Assembly: GCA_030639555.1 (NCBI GenBank)
Contig: DAOWCM010000021.1
Span: 1 to 14,400, forward strand
Direction: 5' to 3'
Length of the DNA: 14,400 bases
DNA from: Candidatus Eiseniibacteriota bacterium
GTDB lineage: Bacteria > Joyebacterota > Joyebacteria > Joyebacterales > Joyebacteraceae
Shown here: piece by piece, positions 8,215-14,400 of the stretch
How the letters are laid out: each line of letters starts with the position of its first letter
Position numbering within the stretch: position 1 is the first letter of the stretch
Translations under genes and position numbers: made by a program
Notes under the pieces: model-generated
What the model was told of the DNA's origin: nothing
What the model saw: only the letters and a program-made list of their open reading frames with translations
The model's database searches: none

Positions 8215-8302
8215 CCGTTGACGTTCGCGTAGTGCGCCGGGCCTGGTGCGCAGCGCCGGGGTCCGGGTGTATCCGAGCGGAGGGCTGATCATCGGTGGCG
8301 GT

Positions 8303-9361
8303 TCAGTCCGTCGCCCGCAGCCATTCCTCGGGGAGGGCATCAAGCACGGCCTCGGCCACCGCCCTCTGTCCGTCCGGCGCCCAGTGGGAATCGTTCAACA
8401 GGTATGTCTCTGCGGAGTCCGCGATGGCCAGCATTGTCTCCATGGCGTCGATTGTCCGGACTCCGTGCTGCTCAGCCACGCGGTTCTGCATGTCGCGCGC
8501 TCGTTTGGACAGTGACGTGACAAGCCGTGCCTTCCAGCCACCTGCTATCTCCGACCGATGCGGAATCGAGACCTGAAGCACCCTGAGACCGTGCTCCGCG
8601 CAGGCGGACAGAAGCTCGTTCATGCACTTCGTCGCGGCATCAACGGCTTCCCCGCTTGAGTTTGCGATCTTGAAACGCATTGCCGAGGTCCTGCGGTCCA
8701 CGAACCTCGCGAGCGCGCTCCTTCCCATGACCCACGCGAGGACCGGGTTCCTCCTGCTCAGTTCCGGCGAGTAGTCCGTGAGACGGTCGGGCGCGAATCG
8801 CAGGATGCGGAGATCGTCAGCAGGGTCGTTCGCGAGGCTGAACGTGGAGACGACGATGTCAATCTCAACATGGGAAAGCACGCGCTCGAGCATGGCGCGC
8901 TGCTGGTAGAGCCCGTAGCCGGGCACCCCGGCGTTCAGCACCTCGACGGAGACGCCGGGGTACCTCTCCACGATCATCGCCTCCAGCTGCCGCGGAAACG
9001 CCTCGTCCTTCTGAACACCCCAGCCGAACGCGTACGAGTCGCCGAGGACGAGGATTCTCAAACAGGGCTCGCGCCCGAGATTGATAGGGGGGTTCCTCAG
9101 TCCCAGCTCGTTCGTTTCCAGGGGTGTCGGGTGAGGCCCGGCCCGAAAGAGGCCTCGGGACGACGCGGGGAAGATCCAGCCGAGTAGCGAATCCCGGTCG
9201 CAGGTGATGGAGTCGACCGATCGGGTCTCGGCACGCTCCGGCGGCGACAGGCGCCGCACGATTCGAACGGTGAGTTCCAGGCTCAGGACCGCGACCAACA
9301 CGGCCAGGGCGGAGACCCCAACCTGCTGCAGGAAGTGAATGAACCCGGGTCGAGCACGCAT
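8303..9361 (-). CDS. membrane-anchored SGNH/GDSL-family hydrolase
   Basis: The 352-residue product has an N-terminal hydrophobic segment (about residues 13-33) that would anchor it in the inner membrane with the catalytic domain outside. The SGNH signatures are visible: block I VLGDSYAFGWGV with nucleophile Ser109, block II NAGVPGYGLYQQ, and the C-terminal Asp324-Ser-His326-Trp, which fits the D-x-H-W form of the catalytic pair. The block III asparagine may be in SLANDPADDL. Such enzymes are esterases or O-acetyl-transfer/removal enzymes acting on envelope glycans or lipids. The substrate is not readable here. ATG 9361 is preferred because GGGAG lies 8 nt upstream. An upstream in-frame GTG (9463) would add 34 Cys/Pro/Gly-rich residues before the anchor and has no clear ribosome site. 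The gene converges with the BNR lipoprotein gene across 88 nt in which I see no T-tailed terminator. Confidence 0.88.
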   Translation of the reverse strand: MRARPGFIHFLQQVGVSALAVLVAVLSLELTVRIVRRLSPPERAETRSVDSITCDRDSLLGWIFPASSRGLFRAGPHPTPLETNELGLRNPPINLGREPCLRILVLGDSYAFGWGVQKDEAFPRQLEAMIVERYPGVSVEVLNAGVPGYGLYQQRAMLERVLSHVEIDIVVSTFSLANDPADDLRILRFAPDRLTDYSPELSRRNPVLAWVMGRSALARFVDRRTSAMRFKIANSSGEAVDAATKCMNELLSACAEHGLRVLQVSIPHRSEIAGGWKARLVTSLSKRARDMQNRVAEQHGVRTIDAMETMLAIADSAETYLLNDSHWAPDGQRAVAEAVLDALPEEWLRATD

Positions 9362-9542
9362 CTGGAAATCTCCCAGGACCGCGGGTGAGCCGCCGAATCG
9401 GCAGAAACCCGGCCCGGGCCGTGCGCAAACGCTGCAACTTCCGGAGGATTGGATCGTCGTCACGCTCAGCGCGGGTCGCAGGCGGTCAGACCGTGCACAT
9501 GATGACCCACTCGGGGGATTCTGAAGGTCTACCTAAAACCGA

Positions 9543-9572
9543 ATGATATCAGTAGTGGGAGGCCTGGGTCAA
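9543..9572 (-). promoter_or_regulatory. candidate sigma70-type promoter for the SGNH hydrolase
   Basis: On the - strand TTGACC (9572-9567) is followed by an 18-nt spacer and TATCAT (9548-9543); each hexamer matches consensus at five of six positions. Transcription would start near 9536 and leave a leader of about 175 nt before the ATG at 9361. Evidence is pattern only. Confidence 0.55.
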
Positions 9573-9580
9573 GAGTGGGG

Positions 9581-9595
9581 CCCCGTCGTCCGGGG
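9581..9595. promoter_or_regulatory. palindromic operator candidate between divergent promoters
   Basis: CCCCG (9581-9585) and CGGGG (9591-9595) form a perfect 5-bp inverted repeat around TCGTC. Its centre (9588) lies almost exactly midway between the two -35 boxes (9572 and 9606). That position would suit a regulator acting on both promoters. In GC-rich DNA a 5-bp dyad can arise by chance, so the call is tentative. Confidence 0.35.
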
Positions 9596-9605
9596 AGTTC
9601 TCTCG

Positions 9606-9634
9606 TTGACGCCCCGCACGGAGCGCCCTATATT
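9606..9634 (+). promoter_or_regulatory. sigma70-type promoter for the DUF1844 operon
   Basis: TTGACG (9606-9611), a 17-nt spacer and TATATT (9629-9634) match the sigma70 consensus at five of six positions in each box with optimal spacing. This is the best promoter in the window. The start site should be near 9641, giving a leader of about 37 nt with CGGAGG (9666-9671) 6 nt before the ATG at 9678. Confidence 0.7.
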
Positions 9635-9677
9635 GGGGGCAGATGTGGCACGATGACGATTCCCACGGAGGAACGAC

Positions 9678-10139
9678 ATGGAGAAGGACACGGTCGGTGG
9701 CGCCACGGGCATTGACGGCTATCTGTTCAGGTTGATAGCCACGTTCGAGGCGGCCGCAATGCAGCAGCTCGGGAAGATAGCACATCCTCTGACCGGCGAT
9801 GTGGAGGTGGACCTCCCGAGCGCGAGCGACTCGATCGAGATGCTCGCTGCCATCCAGCGCAAAACGGACGGCAACCTCAATGCGGATGAGAAGCGACTGC
9901 TGGAACATGTTCTGTATCAGCTCAGGATGAACTACGTCGATGTGGCGAAGGAGCGGGGAGAGGCCAAGGCGGAAGAGGCGCCGGCCGGTGATGCGGATGG
10001 CCCCGATGCCGGGGAGGCCGGGACGGCTTCCGATGAGCCCGCCACCGGTGCCGCTTCCGATGAGCCGAAGACCAAGGCCGCTGCCGGCGAGCCTGCGGCC
10101 GGGGCAGTTCCCGATACGGGGGAGGAGCAGACCGGATGA
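9678..10139 (+). CDS. DUF1844 domain protein with acidic Ala/Pro-rich tail
   Basis: The 153-residue product starts at an ATG with a strong CGGAGG 6 nt upstream and a good promoter before that. Residues about 13-90 match the DUF1844 pattern: a helix with FRLIATFEAAAMQQLGKI, then HPLTGDVEVDLPSASDSIEMLAAI, a KTDGNL turn and a final helix DEKRLLEHVLYQLRMNYVDV. The function of DUF1844 is not established. The family is small, cytoplasmic-looking and widespread in several Gram-negative phyla. The remaining 60 or so residues are a low-complexity tail rich in Ala, Glu, Asp, Gly and Pro, probably disordered. It contains an internal duplication (GCTTCCGATGAGCC at 10026 and 10053, encoding ASDEP twice). 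There is no signal peptide. Its stop overlaps the next ATG (ATGA), so translation of the two genes is probably coupled. Confidence 0.85.
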   Translation: MEKDTVGGATGIDGYLFRLIATFEAAAMQQLGKIAHPLTGDVEVDLPSASDSIEMLAAIQRKTDGNLNADEKRLLEHVLYQLRMNYVDVAKERGEAKAEEAPAGDADGPDAGEAGTASDEPATGAASDEPKTKAAAGEPAAGAVPDTGEEQTG

Positions 10140-11449
10140 GACGGTCCGGGCGGATCTCCCGCTTTCCGAGAGGCCTCGTGCGTGGTCTGACCGGGCACGT
10201 CGTACTGGTTGCCTCGCTCCTGATGCTCCTGCTGCCGGCCGCCGCCGGCCTGCCGGGGTGGGACGGAGGCGCTTCGCCCGGCGGCTCCGACCTCCTCCTT
10301 GTGCGGACGGCCAGTCTCCAGACCAGAGGTGTGCTGACGGTCCGTGTGGCAGGAGACCACTACAAGTCGCTGGACGCCGCTGAGTTCCTGGGAGAGGAAA
10401 AGGCCGGCCGGTACACCACCCTGTGCGCAGGGGCCTCATACGGACTGACGACGTGGCTCGAACTCTCGGCCCGCGTGCCCATGCGGCGCACCGTCTGGGG
10501 CGACGGCGGCAGTTCTCAGGACGCGTCAGGACTCGATTCGCCGGTGATCGGCGTCAAGCTGGGGGTGCCGGTCGACTGGTCCGTGCTGTCGTTCGCCCTG
10601 GACGGGCGCGTGGGTCTGCCCGTCGGGTCTGAACTCAGGCTTGACGGGGCGGACGGTGGCAGTTTTCACCTGACCGGCGGTTCCGATACCGATTGGGAGG
10701 CCGCTTTGCTGGTGACTGCGGACTTCACGGACCGGCTGCCAGTCAGGCTCCACGCGAACGTGGGATGGGCGTCCCACGGGAACGAGGCCTTCGGACGGCG
10801 TTTCTTCCCCGACCACTACCCCGCGGTCCCGGAGGGCGGAGACGGCACCGACAACGATGCCGTACTCCTGCGTTGCGCCGTCGAGTTCCCCGGGCGGAAG
10901 GTCGATCTGTTCACCGAGTTCCGGCGGGACATCCTGAACGGGAGAGAGCTGGTTGCTCTCAAGGAGAACCCCCTGACCATCATGCCGGGTGTACGTGTAC
11001 GATTCGGCTCCAGCTGGATCGCGACCGGCGGGTTGTCATTCAGCATCGCCAGCGACGACCGCTCCACGCCGGCCTTCGACCCTCACGAGGCCTATCCCGA
11101 CTGGGAAACTACGCTGATGGTCGCATACGCGTGGCCCGTCTTCGCTGCGGACACTGACGGGGACGGCATCCCCGACTTCCGGGACGAGTGTCCCACGGAC
11201 GCCGAGGACGTGGACGGCTTCCTCGACGACGACGGCTGTCCCGATCTGGACAACGACTTGGACGGCATCCCCGACGGCCTCGACGGCCAGCCGCTTCTGA
11301 TGGAGGACTACGACGGGTTCGAGGATGAGGACGGCGTGCCGGACCTTGACAACGACGGCGACGGCATCGTCGACGAGCGCGACATGTGCCCCGATGAGCC
11401 GGAGGACCTGGACGGGTTCGAGGACGAGGATGGATGTCCGGACGACTAG
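10136..11449 (+). CDS. outer-membrane barrel protein with C-terminal TSP3 repeats
   Basis: The start ATG sits in an ATGA overlap with the DUF1844 gene. The 437-residue product has an arginine-rich leader and a hydrophobic signal core (VVLVASLLMLLLPAAAG) with a likely cleavage near AAA-G. Residues about 45-335 alternate short amphipathic strands and turns (TTWLELSARVPM, VIGVKLGVPVDWSVLSFALDGRVGLPVG, WIATGGLSFSIASDD), as in outer-membrane beta-barrels of OmpA-like proteins. Residues about 338-437 are thrombospondin type 3 repeats (DTDGDGIPDFRDECP, DLDNDLDGIPDGLDG, DLDNDGDGIVDERDMCP), a calcium-binding module. In many relatives a peptidoglycan-binding OmpA domain follows DEDGCPD. Here a stop comes directly after it, and the downstream DNA encodes a Nudix enzyme, so no OmpA remnant is present. 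Its role is probably structural or in adhesion/porin function; this is inference. Confidence 0.8.
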   Translation: MRRSGRISRFPRGLVRGLTGHVVLVASLLMLLLPAAAGLPGWDGGASPGGSDLLLVRTASLQTRGVLTVRVAGDHYKSLDAAEFLGEEKAGRYTTLCAGASYGLTTWLELSARVPMRRTVWGDGGSSQDASGLDSPVIGVKLGVPVDWSVLSFALDGRVGLPVGSELRLDGADGGSFHLTGGSDTDWEAALLVTADFTDRLPVRLHANVGWASHGNEAFGRRFFPDHYPAVPEGGDGTDNDAVLLRCAVEFPGRKVDLFTEFRRDILNGRELVALKENPLTIMPGVRVRFGSSWIATGGLSFSIASDDRSTPAFDPHEAYPDWETTLMVAYAWPVFAADTDGDGIPDFRDECPTDAEDVDGFLDDDGCPDLDNDLDGIPDGLDGQPLLMEDYDGFEDEDGVPDLDNDGDGIVDERDMCPDEPEDLDGFEDEDGCPDD

Positions 11450-11868
11450 GTGAAAGCGGGAAGCAGGTTCACAGAAACCCGGTGCCGACCGTCGACATCA
11501 TCATCGAGCGCCGGGGCGGCATCGTGCTGATAGAGAGGCGCAATCCGCCGCCCGGGTGGGCTCTGCCGGGCGGGTTCATCGACCGCGGGGAGAGCGCGGA
11601 GGACGCCGCGGTCCGCGAAGCCCGTGAAGAGACCGGCCTGACGCTCGTCGACCTCCACCAGTTCCACGTCTACTCGGACCCGGCCAGGGACCCGAGGCTA
11701 CACACCATCACCACGGTGTTCGTTGCTCGCGGACTGGGGAACCTGTCCGCCGGGGACGACGCGGCCGGCGCGCGCGTGTTCGATCCCGCCGGGCTTCCCG
11801 GGGACGTGGCGTTCGATCACCGTGAGATAATCACCGATTACATCTCGGGCAGGTGGGACCGGCCGTAG
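11434..11868 (+). CDS. Nudix hydrolase
   Basis: The 144-residue product is a compact single-domain Nudix protein, which hydrolyses a nucleoside diphosphate linked to another group using Mg2+ or Mn2+. The Nudix box is complete: Gly47, then Glu53, then Arg61-Glu62-A-R-Glu65-Glu66-T-Gly68-Leu69, fitting GX5EX7REUXEEXGU. It is preceded by RRNPPPGWALPGGF. The N-terminal HRNPVPTVDIIIE is seen in many ADP-ribose/NAD-type or general Nudix proteins, but the substrate cannot be assigned. The ATG overlaps the end of the barrel gene by 16 nt, with GAGG (11426-11429) just upstream. A start at GTG 11482 is possible but would remove the conserved NPVP. It is the last gene of the DUF1844-barrel-Nudix set. 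Confidence 0.92.
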   Translation: MSGRLGESGKQVHRNPVPTVDIIIERRGGIVLIERRNPPPGWALPGGFIDRGESAEDAAVREAREETGLTLVDLHQFHVYSDPARDPRLHTITTVFVARGLGNLSAGDDAAGARVFDPAGLPGDVAFDHREIITDYISGRWDRP

Positions 11869-11876
11869 CGGTGGCC

Positions 11877-11948
11877 GGCACGCTGTGCGGAAGGCTGTCC
11901 GGCACGCTGTGCGGAAGGCTGTCCGGCACGCTGTGCGGCAGGCTGTCC
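11877..11948. repeat. three-copy 24-bp tandem repeat between convergent genes
   Basis: Copies lie at 11877-11900, 11901-11924 and 11925-11948. The first two are identical and the third differs by one base (GCGGAAGG becomes GCGGCAGG). Each unit contains GCAC-GCT-GTGC, a short dyad which, with the junction bases CCG and GG, forms a bulged hairpin of about 6 bp. The array fills most of the 113-nt gap between the Nudix stop and the mazG stop. There is no T-run. It could hinder read-through from either side or be a slippage-derived minisatellite; both are inference. Confidence 0.9.
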
Positions 11949-11981
11949 CGCGGCGGGGGCCATGGGGCGTTCGTTCGCGGT

Positions 11982-12779
11982 TCAGCCTTCGTTCTTCCCC
12001 TCGAGGTCCTTGGCCTCGTTCCACACGCGGTCCATCGCCTCGAGCCCGATCTCGCTCAGGTCCCTGTCTCTGAACCTGTCCTCGATCAGAGCGAACCGTC
12101 TGCGGAACTTGAGGTTCGTCTTCCTCAGCGCGGCTTCCGGATCGACCTCGAGCGTGCGCGCGACATTGACGATGGCGAAGAGGAGGTCACCGAGTTCCTC
12201 TTCGTACTTCTCCACGCGTTGGTCCGATATCTCCTCCCGAAGTTCGGCCAGCTCCTCATCGACCTTCGCCAGAACATCCGCCAGTCTCTCCCAGTCGAAT
12301 CCGACTGCGGCCGCCTTCTCCTGGAGTCGGCGGGCGGTGAGCAGGGCGGGGAAGTCCCGCGGCAGTCCGTCGAGGATGGACGTCCGTTCCGAGTGGCTCT
12401 TCTCGGTGAGCTTCGTCGTTTCCCAGTGGGTTCGCACCGCGTCCGGCGTCGATGCTACCTTGTCACCGAAGACATGCGGGTGACGACGCCTGAGCTTCGC
12501 GTCGATTCCGTCGACGACCGAAGTGAGGTCGAATCGATTCTCCTCCTCCGTCATCCTGGCTATGAACACGATGAGGAACAGCAGGTCGCCCAGCTCGTCA
12601 CGGAGCTCCTCGTCGTTATCGGCGTCCATGGCCTCGAGGACCTCGTGGAATTCCTCTACGAGATGAGGGCGAATGGTGGCCACGGTCTGCGCGCGGTCCC
12701 ACGCGCACCCGCCCGGCGAGCGGAGCGTGGCCGTCAGATCGACGAGCCTCTGGAAGGCGTCACTGGACTTGCTTGACAT
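11982..12779 (-). CDS. mazG: nucleoside triphosphate pyrophosphohydrolase MazG
   Basis: MazG hydrolyses NTPs/dNTPs to the monophosphate and pyrophosphate, cleaning non-canonical or excess nucleotides and affecting ppGpp levels in E. coli. The 265-residue product is close to the E. coli length of 263 and has two MazG domains. The first has GGCAWDRAQT, then Glu42-Glu43-x-x-Glu46 and Glu62-x-x-Asp65 (ELGDLLFLIVFIARM), followed by the typical KLRRRHPHVFGD. The second has Glu175-Glu176-x-x-Glu179 and Glu195-x-x-Asp198 (ELGDLLFAIVNVAR). All metal-binding acidic positions are intact in both. ATG 12779 is chosen because homology starts just after it; AGAGAGG lies upstream at a somewhat long spacing. 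The frame stays open for 28 more codons upstream but those look non-coding. It converges on the Nudix gene. Confidence 0.95.
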   Translation of the reverse strand: MSSKSSDAFQRLVDLTATLRSPGGCAWDRAQTVATIRPHLVEEFHEVLEAMDADNDEELRDELGDLLFLIVFIARMTEEENRFDLTSVVDGIDAKLRRRHPHVFGDKVASTPDAVRTHWETTKLTEKSHSERTSILDGLPRDFPALLTARRLQEKAAAVGFDWERLADVLAKVDEELAELREEISDQRVEKYEEELGDLLFAIVNVARTLEVDPEAALRKTNLKFRRRFALIEDRFRDRDLSEIGLEAMDRVWNEAKDLEGKNEG

Positions 12780-12916
12780 CTGGTCTGTTCCTCTCTGTTG
12801 CCGGGTGTCTGTCGGTGGAGGCCGGGCAGCGGTCGCCTGTGGTGGCCGCAGGATAGACGGCACATGGCTACTATGTCGTCTTCACGCGCGGCGGGCGAGC
12901 GTGCGGCACGAATGTA

Positions 12917-12945
12917 ACGATACTAGAGCATCGGCCGCTTTTCAA
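12917..12945 (-). promoter_or_regulatory. candidate sigma70-type promoter for mazG
   Basis: On the - strand TTGAAA (12945-12940), a 17-nt spacer and TATCGT (12922-12917) match five and four of six consensus positions. The local sequence is clearly AT-richer than its surroundings. The start would be near 12910, leaving a leader of about 130 nt before the mazG ATG. Confidence 0.55.
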
Positions 12946-13011
12946 TCGCAAGTCGCTGTCTGGTGCGCACGCTGGACGGACAGGCCGCTGAGCGCCGGCC
13001 CTTTGAGCTGC

Positions 13012-13088
13012 GGCGAAAGAGAACTTGAGGGCGTTTGCTCTTTGATACGAACAGACGGGCGGCAGGGCACGTCAGGCGAAAGAACTTG
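13012..13088 (+). repeat. pair of imperfect direct repeats upstream of alr
   Basis: GGCGAAAGAGAACTTG (13012-13027) recurs as GGCGAAAGAACTTG (13075-13088), differing by a 2-nt insertion, with starts 63 nt apart (about six helical turns). Both lie on the alr-proximal side of the spacer. They could be binding sites for one regulator or an old duplication. Two copies only, so the evidence is limited. Confidence 0.4.
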
Positions 13089-13164
13089 CGGCCCCATAGG
13101 TGCTGTGCTACTTAGTATGGGTTTGGTGCGGGCCGGACGTCAGAAACCTCGGAAAGGGTGCGCC

Positions 13165-14361
13165 GTGCGATTCTCCACGTGGGTTGAGATCGACCTGGAT
13201 GCCTTGGCGCACAATATCGGCGAGGTGCGAGCGCGTATCGCGGCCGGCGATAGGATCCTGCTCGTAGTCAAGGCGGACGCCTATGGCCACGGAGCGGTGG
13301 AGGTGTCGCGGGCGGCCGTGACGGCAGGCGTCGATATGCTCGGTGTCGCGACGCTCCAGGAGGGAATTGAGCTCAGGCAGGCCGGGATCGCATCTCCGAT
13401 CCTCATTCTGAGCCCACCTATGGAGAGCGAGACGCGAGACGTCATCGAGTACGACCTCGCGTGCAGCGTCCCGAGCCTGGCAATAGCGCGGGCTCTGTCC
13501 CGTGTCTGCGTCGATCGTGGCAAGACCGGTTCCGTGCACGTGGAAGTCGACACGGGCATGGGGCGAAGCGGTGTCGGACTGGAGGAGGCTCTTCCGTTCG
13601 TGACCGCCGTGGGGAAGCTCCCCAGTCTGTCTTTGGACGGCATCTACACGCATTTCCCCGCTTCGGACGACGATGCGGCATTCACAAGAGACCAGGTGTC
13701 GGAGTTCGCGCGCTTGCTGGAGCGGCTGGACAGGAAGGGGATAGCGGTTCCCCTGAGGCACGCGGCCAACAGCGCTGCCCTGCTCGGCGTGACGGAATCA
13801 CTCGCCGCGCCTTTGAACATGGTTCGACCGGGCATCATGGTCTACGGCCTCAGGCCCTCCAGTGGCTCGTCGGAAGATGCACAGCTTGTGCCCGTGATGA
13901 CCTTCAAGTCCCGGATAGCCCAGATACGAGAGCTGCCGGAGGGGCATCCGATCAGCTATGGCATGACCTTCAGGACTCCGCGGGCGATGCGGATAGCGGT
14001 GATCCCCGTGGGCTACGGGCACGGATACAGCTGGAGGCTCTCGAACACGGGCGAGGTGCTCGTGCGCGGCGAGAGGGCCCCCATCGTCGGGCGCGTGACC
14101 ATGGACGTGACGCTCGTTGACATCGATGCGCTTCCTGACGCGCGTGTTGGGGACGAGGTAGTGCTTTTCGGGCAGCAGGGAGTTGGGGAGATCACGGTGG
14201 ACGAGGTCGCCGCCCGCGTGGGCACGATCAACTACGAGATCATCTGTGGGATCGGCAAAAGGGTCACCAGGGTCTACATCAAGAGCGGCGAGACCGTAGG
14301 AATGCGGACGCTCACAGAGCGCAGGGCGGTTGGGAGAGGGCGGTGGGCGGACGAGAAGTGA
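13165..14361 (+). CDS. alr: alanine racemase
   Basis: This PLP enzyme interconverts L- and D-alanine and supplies D-Ala for peptidoglycan. From GTG 13165 the protein is 398 residues. The PLP lysine is Lys36 in VVKADAYGHG. The opposing catalytic tyrosine is Tyr265 in ISYGMTF, the same number as in the Geobacillus enzyme. Arg221 (MVRPGI, PLP pyridine contact), GRVTMD and Tyr357 in TINYE are also conserved. GGAAAGG lies 7 nt before this GTG. An in-frame ATG at 13117 would add 16 residues (GLVRAGRQKPRKGCAV) not typical of the family. After KRVTRVYIKSGE there is a tail of about 20 residues, basic-rich and longer than in most relatives. Cytoplasmic, homodimeric in the family. The final 39 bases of the window hold no supportable gene. 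Confidence 0.96.
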   Translation: MRFSTWVEIDLDALAHNIGEVRARIAAGDRILLVVKADAYGHGAVEVSRAAVTAGVDMLGVATLQEGIELRQAGIASPILILSPPMESETRDVIEYDLACSVPSLAIARALSRVCVDRGKTGSVHVEVDTGMGRSGVGLEEALPFVTAVGKLPSLSLDGIYTHFPASDDDAAFTRDQVSEFARLLERLDRKGIAVPLRHAANSAALLGVTESLAAPLNMVRPGIMVYGLRPSSGSSEDAQLVPVMTFKSRIAQIRELPEGHPISYGMTFRTPRAMRIAVIPVGYGHGYSWRLSNTGEVLVRGERAPIVGRVTMDVTLVDIDALPDARVGDEVVLFGQQGVGEITVDEVAARVGTINYEIICGIGKRVTRVYIKSGETVGMRTLTERRAVGRGRWADEK

Positions 14362-14400
14362 GTTTCGTTGGCCTTGCGGTGGGCCGGGACGGTGAGTGAA

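Larger units (their letters stand above)
9362..9677. other. divergent intergenic region with two promoters
   Basis: This 316-bp spacer separates the - strand SGNH hydrolase gene from the + strand DUF1844 operon. The half nearest the hydrolase (to about 9536) would be its untranslated leader, about 175 nt long, in which I see no recognised riboswitch. The part from 9543 to 9634 holds two back-to-back promoter candidates with a perfect palindrome between them. The rest carries no supportable gene. Confidence 0.6.
12780..13164. other. divergent intergenic region between mazG and alr
   Basis: This 385-bp spacer contains the mazG promoter candidate (12917-12945) and, nearer alr, a pair of imperfect direct repeats (13012-13027 and 13075-13088). 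I see no convincing sigma70 promoter for alr; TTGAGG at about 13025 followed after 15 nt by TACGAA is weak. Although one + frame is open across the whole spacer, its translation is Arg/Ser/Cys-rich and resembles no family I know, so no gene is called. Confidence 0.55.

Noticed and set aside
8233..8252. Terminator between the BNR lipoprotein and SGNH genes
   Set aside because: TGCGC/GCGCA gives only a 5-bp stem with a 10-nt loop and no T-run; too weak to call.
9362..9463. A 34-residue N-terminal extension of the SGNH hydrolase from GTG 9463
   Set aside because: It would put a Cys/Pro/Gly-rich stretch before the membrane anchor and lacks a ribosome site, whereas ATG 9361 has GGGAG 8 nt upstream.
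11877..11948. CRISPR array
   Set aside because: The 24-bp units are directly adjacent with no spacers, and no cas genes are nearby.
11853..12776. A 307-codon + strand frame spanning the tandem repeat and mazG
   Set aside because: Most of it is antisense to mazG, and its start is the repeat itself (GTLCGRLS repeated); no independent coding support.
12673..13164. An N-terminal extension of alanine racemase reaching back into mazG
   Set aside because: The extra sequence is low-quality Arg/Ser/Cys-rich translation overlapping mazG antisense; the racemase domain starts cleanly at GTG 13165 with its own ribosome site.
14358..14399. A short GTG-started frame after alr
   Set aside because: Only 13 codons, no ribosome site beyond the alr end, and the window stops here.

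Overview
The window looks like part of the chromosome of a GC-rich, Gram-negative bacterium. It has two predicted lipoproteins, a predicted outer-membrane barrel protein with thrombospondin type 3 (TSP3) repeats, GatCAB, and frequent GTG/TTG starts. This mix of arylsulfotransferase-like and BNR lipoproteins, a DUF1844 protein and a TSP3 barrel protein is reminiscent of FCB-group or neighbouring uncultured lineages (Eisenbacteria/Krumholzibacteria-like). That placement is inference from gene content only. No phage, insertion sequence, CRISPR array, tRNA or rRNA was recognised.

Region 1 (1-8214, + strand) reads as one long, tightly packed transcription unit. It holds the 3' part of a PcrA/UvrD helicase gene, then gatC, gatA and gatB (the tRNA-dependent amidotransferase). 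These are followed, through 4-nt and 8-nt overlaps, by two predicted surface lipoproteins: an arylsulfotransferase-like beta-propeller and a BNR_4 beta-propeller. The most striking detail is gatB, whose only start compatible with a full-length enzyme is a CTG codon placed 5 nt after a perfect AGGAGG.

Region 2 (8303-9677) holds a membrane-anchored SGNH/GDSL hydrolase on the - strand and a 316-bp divergent intergenic region. That region carries two back-to-back sigma70-like promoters with a perfect palindrome midway between their -35 boxes.

Region 3 (9678-11868, + strand) is an overlapping three-gene set: a DUF1844 protein, an outer-membrane barrel protein ending in TSP3 repeats with no OmpA domain after them, and a Nudix hydrolase. 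It ends in a three-copy 24-bp tandem repeat lying between convergent genes.

Region 4 (11982-14361) holds mazG (- strand) and alr (+ strand), which diverge from a 385-bp spacer. The spacer contains a good mazG promoter candidate and a pair of imperfect direct repeats.

Most of the window is housekeeping: DNA repair, Gln/Asn-tRNA formation, NTP house-cleaning and D-alanine supply. The less ordinary content is the envelope proteins attached to these operons and the regulatory and repeat structures between them. I did not find a convincing new multi-gene system.
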